This document shows positions 15,883-24,388 of a stretch of 46,928 nt of DNA, in pieces. Source of the DNA: Chlorobaculum sp. (GTDB lineage Bacteria > Bacteroidota > Chlorobiia > Chlorobiales > Chlorobiaceae); the NCBI GenBank assembly GCA_013334655.1, contig JAAXXD010000011.1, positions 1-46,928 on the forward strand, in the 5' to 3' direction. Both the position numbers and the translations under genes were made by a program. Every line of letters begins with the position of its first letter. Positions within the stretch are counted from its first letter, which is position 1. Below the pieces are notes generated by a model, which saw nothing but the letters and a program-made list of their open reading frames with translations, made no database searches and was not told where the DNA came from.

Positions 15883-16350
15883 ATGAGTACAGTAATCGAC
15901 ATTCGTCAAACCTCAAAAAAGGAGTCTGCTCGATCTCAAAAGGGTAATGCTGTACTCGAATTTGCGCTTATACTGCCCGTTCTTGTGGCTCTTAGCTTTG
16001 GGATGATTAATTTTTCATTAGCCCTGTACGACCTAACTGTTCTTACCATGGCCTCCCGATCTGCTGCCCGGGCTGGAGCACTTTACGTTACCGGTCGGAC
16101 AAACGCCAATATCATAAGCCGAGCAGAAATCGCTGCCAGGGATAATAGCAACAACCTCAAAGACTTTGGTTCCGGGAGTATTAACCCAACCATAACCCCT
16201 AATGCTAATCCGATTGCTGAAAACAAGATTGCTGTTACCGTCACGTTCAATTTCAGGGTGCTCCCTGTAATTCTAAATATTTTTCCTTTTGTTCCGCCAG
16301 AAATTCCTTTATCCGCCCGAACCAGCATGAACCTTGAAGGAGGGCCATGA
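15883..16350 (+). CDS. tadE: TadE-like pseudopilin
   Basis: This is a 155-residue protein from the ATG at 15883. That start is preferred to the GTG at 15868 because AAGG lies just upstream of it. A short basic leader (SQKG) precedes GNAVLEFALILPVLVALSFG, the TadE processing and membrane motif with Glu at +5. The rest is a small periplasmic domain. TadE pseudopilins are processed by the locus peptidase and are needed for pilus assembly. The coding region overlaps the next gene by four bases (ATGA), indicating translational coupling. Confidence 0.85.
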   Translation: MSTVIDIRQTSKKESARSQKGNAVLEFALILPVLVALSFGMINFSLALYDLTVLTMASRSAARAGALYVTGRTNANIISRAEIAARDNSNNLKDFGSGSINPTITPNANPIAENKIAVTVTFNFRVLPVILNIFPFVPPEIPLSARTSMNLEGGP

Positions 16351-16889
16351 TACATTCATCACGAAGTGAACAATTCCCGCACGGCCAGCGTGGTAATGTG
16401 CAAATTCTGTTCGCCGTGTTCTTTCCTGTGTTGCTGGGATTTGCCGCTTTGGCCATAGATGTGGCTCGCCTCAACCTGGCAAAGGTCCAGCTTCAGAATG
16501 CGGCCGATGCCGGTGCTCTGGCTGGCGCTCGTTTACTCTCCTCTACAGGGAAACCACCTTATTCTTTCCTTAACGTCACTACTACAGCTGCTAATGTGGC
16601 GAGAGAAAACTATCCCTATATTAGCGGTAGCGGATCGGTTTTGACCACTACAAAGGGTTATTGGAATCTTTCCAGCCCTTCGCCATCTTTTAGTCTAACC
16701 AGCCGTTCATCAAGTGATGTCGCCGCCATTAAAGTTCAGATAGACAGCGGGTACATGAAGACCTTTTTCGCTCCTATTCTTGATTACGGTTCAAGAAGCA
16801 CGAGGAAGATTACCGCCAGAGCTGTAGCCACCATAATGCCATCCAGCCCTACCGGTACCAGCTATGGGATTCCGATACTGGTTCAATAA
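16347..16889 (+). CDS. Short TadG-like protein
   Basis: This 180-residue protein has the TadG N-terminal domain: GNVQILFAVFFPVLLGFAAL membrane segment (17-36), then DVARLNLAKVQLQNAADAGALAGA. Full TadG proteins usually continue into a von Willebrand A domain and reach 400 residues or more. This one stops after a short periplasmic part. It lacks the Glu of TadE/TadF processing sites. It overlaps tadE by 4 bases and lies 6 bases before tadZ, so it belongs to the same operon. Confidence 0.8.
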   Translation: MIHSSRSEQFPHGQRGNVQILFAVFFPVLLGFAALAIDVARLNLAKVQLQNAADAGALAGARLLSSTGKPPYSFLNVTTTAANVARENYPYISGSGSVLTTTKGYWNLSSPSPSFSLTSRSSSDVAAIKVQIDSGYMKTFFAPILDYGSRSTRKITARAVATIMPSSPTGTSYGIPILVQ

Positions 16890-16895
16890 ATTTAT

Positions 16896-18047
16896 ATGAA
16901 TATTATTACGTATTCTTCCGAGGCATGGGATGTCCCGGATATACAGCTTCAGCTTGGTCAACATCAACTTGTTCGGCTGCTTGGCGAGCTGGGAGACATG
17001 GTGCGCCAACTCACCCTTCAAAAGCCAGATGTAGTATTTCTGGTGGGCTTTTCACCCGCTGATCCCCATTACATTCGAGAGGTAGAGAAGCTTTGCCTTG
17101 CGTTTCCGAATGCCGCAATCGTGGCCCTGCATGAACAAACGCAGCAAGAGCTCTTGCTGTCGCTCATGCGTGCCGGGGTGCGTGAAGTCATTGTGGACAG
17201 CACCGCTGAAACGCTGCAAGAAGTTATCGAACGAGCGCAGCTTCGCGTCAAGGGCGTGACCATCAAACAGGGGCGGGTTTTGGGCTTTGTCTCCTCGAAA
17301 GGGGGAGATGGTGGCACCTGCATAGCGGCCAATCTGGCCTATGCGCTTTCTGAACAGAAAAAAAACCGCGTCCTGGCTGTCGATATCTCGTTGCCCTTTG
17401 GCGATCTCGACATGTATCTCATTAAAGAGAAACACTCGCATGATTTGGCTGACATCTCGAGTGAGTCCGACAGGCTCGATCAGTCGCTTCTCGATACGCT
17501 GGTGCAGCATCTCAGCCCAACGCTCGATCTCATACCCTCTCCCGCTACGTTCGATAAAATCGTCAAAATCGAACCCGAGCGCGTGAGCGAACTCATTTAT
17601 ATCGCCACAAATTATTATGACTATATTGTGGTTGACTTTGGCTCATCGTTCGACCAGGTCGGCATCTGGGCTCTCGAGCGCCTTGACGAACTCGGCATCG
17701 TCTTTACTCCATCATTTCCATCGCTGCGTCGGGCGGCTCAGCTTCTCAAGCTCTGGAGGGAATTGGAAAAACCCATGTCTCGCATTGAAATCATTCTCAA
17801 CTGCTTTGACAGAAATACCAACATTACCAGCGTCGAAATCGAAAAAGTTATTGGCAGGCCAATCAACAGAAGTATACCGTTCGATGCCGAAGCAGTGCAG
17901 GAATCACTTTTGCACGGTCGGCCAGTTTTGAAAGCGGCCTCAAAGTCCAAACTCTCCAAAACCATTTTTGATTGGGCAATGCAGCTTACGGGCAGCATTC
18001 AGACTGAAAGCAAAAAAACGCTATGGGAACGCTTAAAGATCAAATAG
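16896..18047 (+). CDS. cpaE: TadZ/CpaE-type localisation ATPase
   Basis: This 383-residue protein has an N-terminal receiver-like domain (about 1-120, DVVFLVGFSP...AIVALHEQTQ) and a MinD/ParA-like domain (about 127-365). Its P-loop reads FVSSKGGDGGTC (131-142). The signature Lys135 is present, but the Lys expected before Thr is Gly, as in a number of TadZ/CpaE proteins. VVDFGSSFD is the Walker B region. TadZ places the Tad machine in the cell and recruits the TadA ATPase. The gene overlaps cpaF by 25 bases. Confidence 0.9.
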   Translation: MNIITYSSEAWDVPDIQLQLGQHQLVRLLGELGDMVRQLTLQKPDVVFLVGFSPADPHYIREVEKLCLAFPNAAIVALHEQTQQELLLSLMRAGVREVIVDSTAETLQEVIERAQLRVKGVTIKQGRVLGFVSSKGGDGGTCIAANLAYALSEQKKNRVLAVDISLPFGDLDMYLIKEKHSHDLADISSESDRLDQSLLDTLVQHLSPTLDLIPSPATFDKIVKIEPERVSELIYIATNYYDYIVVDFGSSFDQVGIWALERLDELGIVFTPSFPSLRRAAQLLKLWRELEKPMSRIEIILNCFDRNTNITSVEIEKVIGRPINRSIPFDAEAVQESLLHGRPVLKAASKSKLSKTIFDWAMQLTGSIQTESKKTLWERLKIK

Positions 18048-19489
18048 CCCGCTGGAGTCATTCTGCCAAACAGGTTGCACCGTCACCTGCACCAGCATCT
18101 GCGCCAGCATCGGCACCAGCATCGGCAGCCTCTGATGCGTCCGCGCAACTGCATGTCGTCGACGCTTTGAGTTTGACTGAAACAGCGTTGGCGACAAAAG
18201 CAAAAGCAACCACTGAGGCTGATTACTATGCCGAGACCAAAACGAGGTTGCACCAAAAGCTGCTCACCCGCATTGATCTCAACTCCATCGAAAGCCTGAC
18301 CTTCGATCAGTTGCGAAACCAGCTTGGGGTCTTGCTTGTCGAACTCATTGAAGAGGAGGCCATTCCGCTCAATGATCACGAGCGCGCCAAACTGGTGGCA
18401 GACCTCAAAAATGAGATCATGGGTCTCGGTCCGCTGGAACCATTGCTTGCCGACCCCGCGATTTCAGAAATCATGGTTAATGGCTACCAGTACGTCTATA
18501 TCGAAAAAAGCGGCTGCCTTCATCTTACCGACATCCGCTTCAACGACAACTCGCACCTGATGAAAATCATCGACAAAATCGTCTCTCGCGTGGGACGAAG
18601 AATCGATGAATCCAGCCCCATGTGCGATGCTCGCCTGCCCGATGGCTCGCGCGTCAACGCCATCATTCCTCCATTGGCGCTCAACGGTCCGGTTCTCACC
18701 ATTCGACGTTTTTCGGTCACGCCCCTGCGTATGCCAGACCTCATTCAAAAAGAGGCTCTTACACCAGCCATGGCGGAGTTGTTGTCGGCACTGGTCAAGG
18801 TCAAGTCTAACATTATCATTTCCGGGGGAACCGGTTCGGGTAAAACCACGTTGCTCAATATTCTCTCAAGCTTTATTCCCGAATATGAACGCATCATCAC
18901 TCTTGAAGACACCGCGGAGCTACAACTTCAGCAGCGGCATGTCATTCGCATAGAGGCGCGTCCGGCAAACATCGAAGGGAAAGGTGAAATCAACATGCAT
19001 GCGCTGGTTAAAAACTCTTTGCGCATGCGCCCGGATCGTATCGTGGTCGGTGAGGTTCGCAGTACCGAGGTGATCGACATGCTTCAGGCTATGAACACCG
19101 GGCACGATGGCTCTCTTACCACCATTCACGCCAACAGTCCGCGCGATGCGCTTGCCCGGCTCGAAAACCTGATGGGTATGGCTGGCGTCACGCTGCCCAG
19201 CAAAGTTCTGCGCCAGGTCATTGCCTCGGCAATTCAATTCATTGTCCACGTCTCACGACAAAATGACGGTAGTCGCAAGGTCACAAGCATTCAGGAAATC
19301 TGTGGAATGGAGGGCGATGTCATTACCACCAGGGAGATTTTTTTCTTCAAGCGCACTGGCACACGCCCTGATGGCAGCGTGATAGGAACGTTCATAACGA
19401 CGGGTATCCTGCCAAAAGTGACGGAAAAAATCCATACCTTCGGCATCGAACTCAGTGCCGACATGTTCGAACCGAAAGAAAACGACTAA
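18023..19489 (+). CDS. cpaF: Tad secretion ATPase TadA/CpaF
   Basis: This 488-residue hexameric secretion ATPase drives pilus extension. Residues 20-39 form an Ala/Pro/Ser repeat linker (APAS units). The N-terminal all-beta domain follows (about 130-230, LGPLEPLLADPAISEIMVNG). The ATPase core has Walker A GGTGSGKT (268-275), the Asp box ITLEDTAELQ, Walker B VGEVRSTE and the His box HDGSLTTIHANSP. It is complete compared with the family. It lies upstream of tadB with a 14-base gap and overlaps the tadZ gene. Confidence 0.95.
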   Translation: MGTLKDQIARWSHSAKQVAPSPAPASAPASAPASAASDASAQLHVVDALSLTETALATKAKATTEADYYAETKTRLHQKLLTRIDLNSIESLTFDQLRNQLGVLLVELIEEEAIPLNDHERAKLVADLKNEIMGLGPLEPLLADPAISEIMVNGYQYVYIEKSGCLHLTDIRFNDNSHLMKIIDKIVSRVGRRIDESSPMCDARLPDGSRVNAIIPPLALNGPVLTIRRFSVTPLRMPDLIQKEALTPAMAELLSALVKVKSNIIISGGTGSGKTTLLNILSSFIPEYERIITLEDTAELQLQQRHVIRIEARPANIEGKGEINMHALVKNSLRMRPDRIVVGEVRSTEVIDMLQAMNTGHDGSLTTIHANSPRDALARLENLMGMAGVTLPSKVLRQVIASAIQFIVHVSRQNDGSRKVTSIQEICGMEGDVITTREIFFFKRTGTRPDGSVIGTFITTGILPKVTEKIHTFGIELSADMFEPKEND

Positions 19490-19503
19490 ACTTCGAGCAC
19501 ATC

Positions 19504-20472
19504 ATGAGTACGTTTTTGATCCCCTTTATTGCTTTTGTGGCAGTCTTGCTGATCATGCTGCTGCTCTATTGGGTATGGGAACGCTTTTTCGATGTCAGTA
19601 AAAAAGCAAAAAAACAGCGGGTCCAGGCTATTAATAATGCCGTTCACTCGACTGGACAAAATGTCAAGAGTGCGAGCAGCGTAGGGCAGGGCAGTGAACT
19701 CGAAAGCTTGCTTCGAGCACGCTCGAAAACATTCAAGCACCTCGACCTTCTGGTCAAACGTTCTCACAGTCCGATACCCGCCATGCGCTTGATGTTCATC
19801 ATGCTTGCCTCGATAACGATAGTGTTGATCATTGGTTTGATGAAACAAACCAATATTTTTCTCTTGATAGCGCTGGCCGCAGCTATCGATGCGATACCGG
19901 TTCTGTGGTTATCGTACCTGGCCAATCAACGTTGCAAGGCATTTGAAAAAAAAATGCCGGAAACGCTCGACTATATTTCGCGTTCACTGCGTGTCGGCCA
20001 CAGCCTCACTTCGGCAATGGGCAGGGTTGGCAAAGAGTTTCCAGACCCCATTGGTACTGAATTCAAAACCGTTTTTGATGAAATAAATTTTGGGATATCA
20101 TTCAAAGAGGCGATAGGCCAGCTATCTGATCGCGTTAAAAGCAAAGACCTCAATTTCATGGTCATCGCACTCATTATTCAGCACGATACAGGAGGTAACA
20201 TTGCCGAACTCCTCGATGTGTTGTCGGTAACCATGCGTGAACGCTTCAAGCTGCGCAGCAAGGTTCACGCGCTTTCAGCCGAAGGGCGTTTATCCGCCAT
20301 GATCCTGGGTAGTTTGCCATTTGTGCTCATCGGGATCATGGTGCTCATGAACTATGACTACATCTCTGTTCTTTGGACTGAACCAAAGGGCCACCCTCTC
20401 CTTTACATTGGTGGTGGACTTATGGTCATCGGCTTCATTTTGATCAACCGCCTGTCCGATATTAAAGTTTGA
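19504..20472 (+). CDS. tadB: Tad inner-membrane platform protein TadB
   Basis: This 322-residue protein has an N-terminal membrane segment (about 5-23), a charged linker and a T2SF-type domain (KKMPETLDYISRSLRVGHSL...EFPDPIGTEFKTVFDEINFG). It ends with C-terminal membrane helices. It pairs with TadC to form the inner-membrane platform acting with TadA. Size and order are typical. The TadC frame begins at the stop codon. Confidence 0.92.
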   Translation: MSTFLIPFIAFVAVLLIMLLLYWVWERFFDVSKKAKKQRVQAINNAVHSTGQNVKSASSVGQGSELESLLRARSKTFKHLDLLVKRSHSPIPAMRLMFIMLASITIVLIIGLMKQTNIFLLIALAAAIDAIPVLWLSYLANQRCKAFEKKMPETLDYISRSLRVGHSLTSAMGRVGKEFPDPIGTEFKTVFDEINFGISFKEAIGQLSDRVKSKDLNFMVIALIIQHDTGGNIAELLDVLSVTMRERFKLRSKVHALSAEGRLSAMILGSLPFVLIGIMVLMNYDYISVLWTEPKGHPLLYIGGGLMVIGFILINRLSDIKV

Positions 20473-21434
20473 CTGTAGCCACGCTCACCATGCAAGACTT
20501 CCTGCAAATCCTGACCATAGTGCTTTCGGGGGCATCTGTCGCCTCGATTGTGATCGTGTTATACAATTTGAGGATGGACAGCACCTTTAAAAAACGCCTT
20601 GCTCAAATCTTTCGCCAAGGCGGATCTTCAGTTGAAAAATCCACCCCCAAGCCGGTCAGCACCTATAAAGTAGAGAGAGTCATCGACATTCTTTCCAGAC
20701 TCTCTCTTCCGGAAGAGGGGTGGCAAAGCTACAGCATCAAGATCAGGTTTATGCAGGCCGGTATTCGCAACAAAAACGCTCCACAGTTCTACTACGCTAT
20801 CAAAACTGTGCTCACGCTGTTGTTGCCGGTTGCGCTGGCTTTGCTGACCCGGTTCATCAGGCCTGACTTTACTATAACTTATATACTGCTCGTAGCATTG
20901 GTATCGGCAGCAGTGGGCTACTATATGCCAGAAATGTTGCTTCACTATATCACCCAAAAACGCATCGAACGCTTGCGCAAGAGCTTGCCAGACATGATGG
21001 ATCTTCTGGTTGTCGCCACCGAGTCGGGCATGAGCATCGATGCGGCCATATCACGCATATCACGCGAAATGGCCCGCACCAGTCCTGATCTCGCTGAGGA
21101 GTTTTATCTCGCTTTCCTCGAAATGAATGCTGGCGCGACCCGTATCGAAGCCTTTCGAAATCTTGCGTTGCGCACGCGCCTCGAAGAGCTGGAAGACCTC
21201 GTCGTCGTGCTCGTACAGTCCGACAAGTTCGGCACAAGCCTGGCCGATTCATTGCGCGTCGAGGCAGACATGATGCGCTCACGCCGCTTTCAACGCGCCG
21301 AAGAACTTGCGTTGAAAGTCCCAGTCAAACTCACTCTGCCGCTTGTCTTTTGTATTTTCCCAGCGATTCTGATTGTGCTGATCGCGCCGGCACTAATGCG
21401 GATTTTCCAGCAGATGTCCGGTCAATCGCCATGA
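20469..21434 (+). CDS. tadC: Tad inner-membrane platform protein TadC
   Basis: This 321-residue protein has several membrane helices and a T2SF domain (LPDMMDLLVVATESGMSIDAA...MARTSPDLAEEFYLA...MNAGATRIEAFRNLALRT). It is the partner of TadB. The first start is a TTG overlapping the tadB stop, and an ATG at 20490 would give a protein 7 residues shorter. Neither has a clear ribosome-binding site. The stop codon overlaps the ATG of the peptidase gene, consistent with one transcript. Confidence 0.9.
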   Translation: MTVATLTMQDFLQILTIVLSGASVASIVIVLYNLRMDSTFKKRLAQIFRQGGSSVEKSTPKPVSTYKVERVIDILSRLSLPEEGWQSYSIKIRFMQAGIRNKNAPQFYYAIKTVLTLLLPVALALLTRFIRPDFTITYILLVALVSAAVGYYMPEMLLHYITQKRIERLRKSLPDMMDLLVVATESGMSIDAAISRISREMARTSPDLAEEFYLAFLEMNAGATRIEAFRNLALRTRLEELEDLVVVLVQSDKFGTSLADSLRVEADMMRSRRFQRAEELALKVPVKLTLPLVFCIFPAILIVLIAPALMRIFQQMSGQSP

Positions 21435-22156
21435 GTTTAACGCACCGTTTCCGTGATCTTCTGCCGCTCTTGCCGTGGTTGTTTATCGGCGCGTCGGTGG
21501 GCTTGGGGATGCTCTCACTGGCCCGTGTTATTCCGCGCAAGGCGTTGCATCGCGTCCAGGCTCCCCTGAGCGAATGGGTAGGGCCTGGCGGCGGTCTGGA
21601 AAGTCCCGTTTCCCTGGCTCGGCGTATTTGGGTTCCACTGCTCAATGCCAGCTTGTGGGCCTTTGCCGCCGGAGCCGCCAGTCATCCGGCAATCCTTGTC
21701 GCGCTATTGTCGGCGACTTTTGCAAGCGCGCTCGTGTTGCTCGCCCTCATCGACTGGGACAGCACTATGTTGCCGGATGCCATTGTTTTACCGCTGGGAT
21801 TGGCGGGCCTCGTCAGCAGCTATGCCGGAATTACTTCGCAGAGCCTGCGTGATAGCGCTGTATCTGCTGTCGTCTTGCTGGTTCTGCTGGGTGGGCTTGC
21901 CTGGATGTTCCGGCGTATCAGGGGCGTGAGTGGAATCGGTGGCGGCGACATTAAACTTCTCGCCGCATTGGCCACCTGGTGGGGCGTTGCTGGCGTACTT
22001 ATTGTGGTGCCGTTGGCGAGCGTCATTACCGTTATCTGGAATCTGATCTGGCGCCGTTTCAGGGGTCTCGATCCCCAGGCCGAATGGCCATTCGGCCCCG
22101 CCATTGTTATTGCCGCACTGATATGGAATTTTTTGATTACTTTTTTCCCCTCGTAG
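21431..22156 (+). CDS. Prepilin peptidase (A24 family) of the Tad locus
   Basis: This 241-residue polytopic membrane protein has the two catalytic aspartates of A24 aspartyl peptidases: D108 in LIDWDSTMLPD and D173 in GGGDIKL. It cleaves the leaders of Flp and TadE. The WDSTMLPD form and the C-terminal EWPFGPAIV are like PilD/type IV peptidases, not the short CpaA/TadV type. The N-terminal about 75 residues look like a degenerate PilD methylase region without its cysteine pairs. The ATG at 21431 is fixed by the ATGA overlap with tadC. It is the last gene of the locus. Confidence 0.88.
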   Translation: MSLTHRFRDLLPLLPWLFIGASVGLGMLSLARVIPRKALHRVQAPLSEWVGPGGGLESPVSLARRIWVPLLNASLWAFAAGAASHPAILVALLSATFASALVLLALIDWDSTMLPDAIVLPLGLAGLVSSYAGITSQSLRDSAVSAVVLLVLLGGLAWMFRRIRGVSGIGGGDIKLLAALATWWGVAGVLIVVPLASVITVIWNLIWRRFRGLDPQAEWPFGPAIVIAALIWNFLITFFPS

Positions 22157-22438
22157 CTCGACGCCGGATGCTTTTCGCGACTGACCCAGCCGCGCTGAAA
22201 CATCTCGGTACTCCCGCACTCCGCTCACTCATTTGATAGCAACAAAAGAATCATTACCGCATATCTATTCATTCCATTGCAGAATTGCCGTCGGTTGATA
22301 CAGGGCAACGAATTGTCGGAGGGCTGATGCGTATTTCTGATGTGTCCATCATTATTTCAGGATTCGCTTTCAAGTCATGTGAAAAAGCGGTAATGTGAAA
22401 CTCGAATTTGTATCGTCGAAACTCCAACTATCTGTTCC
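22157..22438. other. Intergenic region after the Tad locus
   Basis: I saw no gene and no clear terminator in these 282 bases. The promoter of the carbonic anhydrase-like gene should lie here. Confidence 0.4.
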
Positions 22439-22969
22439 ATGAGAAAAGTCATGTCATACCGGGGTATGCACCCGGAGATTCACGAGTCTGTTTTTCTGGC
22501 CGAAGGTTCTTACGTCATCGGTGACGTCAAGATCGGGGCCCATTCGAGCGTCTGGTTCAATGCGGTGGTCAGAGGCGATGTCTGCCCGATCACTATCGGC
22601 GAAAAGACCAGCGTGCAGGATAACGTTACGCTGCATGTGACGCACGATACCGGCCCGCTCAAGATCGGCAGCAACGTGACTATCGGCCACGGCGCGGTTT
22701 TGCACGCCTGCACGGTGGAGGATAACGTGCTGATCGGCATGAGCGCCACGTTGCTCGATCATTGCGTCATTGAACCCTGGTCGATCGTGGCTGCCGGATC
22801 GCTCGTCAAGCAAGGGTTCCGCGTGCCCTCGGGAATGCTCGTCGCCGGAGTTCCGGCCAAGGTGATCCGCCCGCTCACCGAGGAGGAGCGCCAGAACATC
22901 GCCGAGTCGCCGGAAAATTACGTCCGCTACGTGGCGCATTATCGCGAAGAGGGGTACGAAGGAAGGTGA
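22439..22969 (+). CDS. Gamma-carbonic anhydrase-like hexapeptide-repeat protein
   Basis: This 176-residue left-handed beta-helix protein carries the isoleucine-rich hexapeptide repeats (VIGDVKIGAHSSVWF, TIGEKTSVQDNV, LKIGSNVTIGHGAVLHAC). Histidines 66, 84 and 89 are at the places of the zinc ligands of gamma-carbonic anhydrases. The C-terminus has the helical VAGVPAKVIRPLTEEE segment of the YrdA/PaaY group. Carbonic anhydrase activity is plausible but not proved for many of these proteins. A second ATG four codons in (22451) is possible. Single gene. Confidence 0.88.
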   Translation: MRKVMSYRGMHPEIHESVFLAEGSYVIGDVKIGAHSSVWFNAVVRGDVCPITIGEKTSVQDNVTLHVTHDTGPLKIGSNVTIGHGAVLHACTVEDNVLIGMSATLLDHCVIEPWSIVAAGSLVKQGFRVPSGMLVAGVPAKVIRPLTEEERQNIAESPENYVRYVAHYREEGYEGR

Positions 22970-23054
22970 GGGCCGTTATGTTTTGGCATGATCTTCTGTA
23001 ATCATTTCACTACATTACAGATCATTTTTCAAACGAACCATCACTCACTTTCTC

Positions 23055-24254
23055 ATGGCGCAAAAAGAGGTAGTCATTATCGGCGGCGGCATCAGCGGAC
23101 TCAGCATGGCGTTTTACTGTTCGCAGGCTGGCATGAAAACCACACTGATAGAAAAGGAGAGTGCCGTCGGCGGTTCGTTCTCCTCACCGCAGTTTTCAAG
23201 CAACGGCGGCAAATTCTGGATGGAGATGGGGGCGCACACCTGCTACAGCTCTTACCAGAACCTGCTCGGCATCGTTGAAGCCTGCGGCATTGCCGATACC
23301 ATCATTCCCCGCGCGAAGGTGCCCTTCACGCTCCTGAAGGATGGCAAGGTGTCATCGATCATGTCGGGACTCAATATTTTCGAGCTGCTTCGATCCGCTC
23401 CGAACCTCTTTTCCCTCAAGAAAGAGAACATGTCGGTGCGCTCCTACTACACCAAGATCGTTGGCGAAAAAAATTACCGCAATACCATCAGCCACTTCTT
23501 CAACGCTGTGCCGTCGCAGCCGACTGATGATTTTCCGGCGGACATGATGTTCAAGAGCCGCGAGAAGCGCAAGGATGTGCTCAAGAACTACACGTTCAAG
23601 ACCGGTTTGCAGGGAGTTGCCCGAGTCATCGCCGCGCAGAAGGGGATCGACGTTCGTGCCGGTTCACCCGCGCAGTCGGTTTCGACCTCCGGCGGCAGGT
23701 ATGTCGTCAAAACCGCTGACGGCAAGGAGTATGCCGGTGACGCGCTTGTCATCGCGGTGCCATCTGCTCCGGCGGCGCGGCTGGTGCACGACATCAATCC
23801 GGGACTGGCCGACCATTTCACCAAGCTCAGGTACGCCGATGTCGATTCGGTGGGCGTGGTGGTCAAGAAGAGCAACGTGTCGCTCAAGCCGGTGGCGGCG
23901 ATCATTTCGCCGAACGACACCTTCTTCTCGATGGTATCGCGCGACACGGTGCCGGACGACAACTTCCGCGGCTTTGCGTTCCACTTCCGCCCCGGCCTCG
24001 ACGACAACGCCAAATTCAACCGGATCATCGAGGTGCTCGGCATCAGCCGCTCCAAGATCGAGCACGCGATTGACAAGAAGAACGTGGTGCCTTCGTTGCG
24101 TCTCGGCCACAAGGAGTGGGCCGCCAAGACCGATCAGCTGCTCGGCAGCGTACGCAACCTCTACATGACCGGCAACTACTACGGCGGCATGGCAATTGAA
24201 GATTGTGTATGTCGCTCGCGCGAAGAGTTCGACCGGATGCAGATTTCGCGCTGA
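23055..24254 (+). CDS. FAD-dependent oxidoreductase (protoporphyrinogen oxidase/amine oxidase type)
   Basis: This 399-residue flavoprotein has an N-terminal dinucleotide-binding motif (GGGISGL, 10-16), the FAD ribose-binding EKESAVGGSF (34-43) and a C-terminal FAD segment NLYMTGNYYGGMAIEDCV. The overall pattern is that of the HemY-protoporphyrinogen oxidase/phytoene desaturase superfamily. In a bacteriochlorophyll producer a role in tetrapyrrole or carotenoid synthesis is attractive, but the neighbours do not support any specific pathway. Length is slightly below that of typical HemY (about 450). Confidence 0.75.
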   Translation: MAQKEVVIIGGGISGLSMAFYCSQAGMKTTLIEKESAVGGSFSSPQFSSNGGKFWMEMGAHTCYSSYQNLLGIVEACGIADTIIPRAKVPFTLLKDGKVSSIMSGLNIFELLRSAPNLFSLKKENMSVRSYYTKIVGEKNYRNTISHFFNAVPSQPTDDFPADMMFKSREKRKDVLKNYTFKTGLQGVARVIAAQKGIDVRAGSPAQSVSTSGGRYVVKTADGKEYAGDALVIAVPSAPAARLVHDINPGLADHFTKLRYADVDSVGVVVKKSNVSLKPVAAIISPNDTFFSMVSRDTVPDDNFRGFAFHFRPGLDDNAKFNRIIEVLGISRSKIEHAIDKKNVVPSLRLGHKEWAAKTDQLLGSVRNLYMTGNYYGGMAIEDCVCRSREEFDRMQISR

Positions 24255-24276
24255 ACGCTGGCATCTCTTTTTGTTA

Positions 24277-24308
24277 AACGCCTCGAAGACCTCCCCCTTC
24301 GAGGCGTT
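24277..24308. terminator. Hairpin after the FAD oxidoreductase gene
   Basis: A perfect 12-base inverted repeat, AACGCCTCGAAG and CTTCGAGGCGTT, has an 8-base loop and begins 23 bases past the stop codon. The downstream bases are not a pure T-run, so termination efficiency is uncertain. Confidence 0.6.
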
Positions 24309-24388
24309 CCTGTTTGCAGGCGTTCGCGTTCCTCACTACCTTTCAGCATGAAGAGGGCCGCGTGCCCGGAACCCATCAACAGACGACG

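Noticed and set aside
18080-18140. Short direct repeats in cpaF as a possible CRISPR or minisatellite
   Set aside because: They are in frame and encode an Ala-Pro-Ala-Ser linker. There are no spacers.
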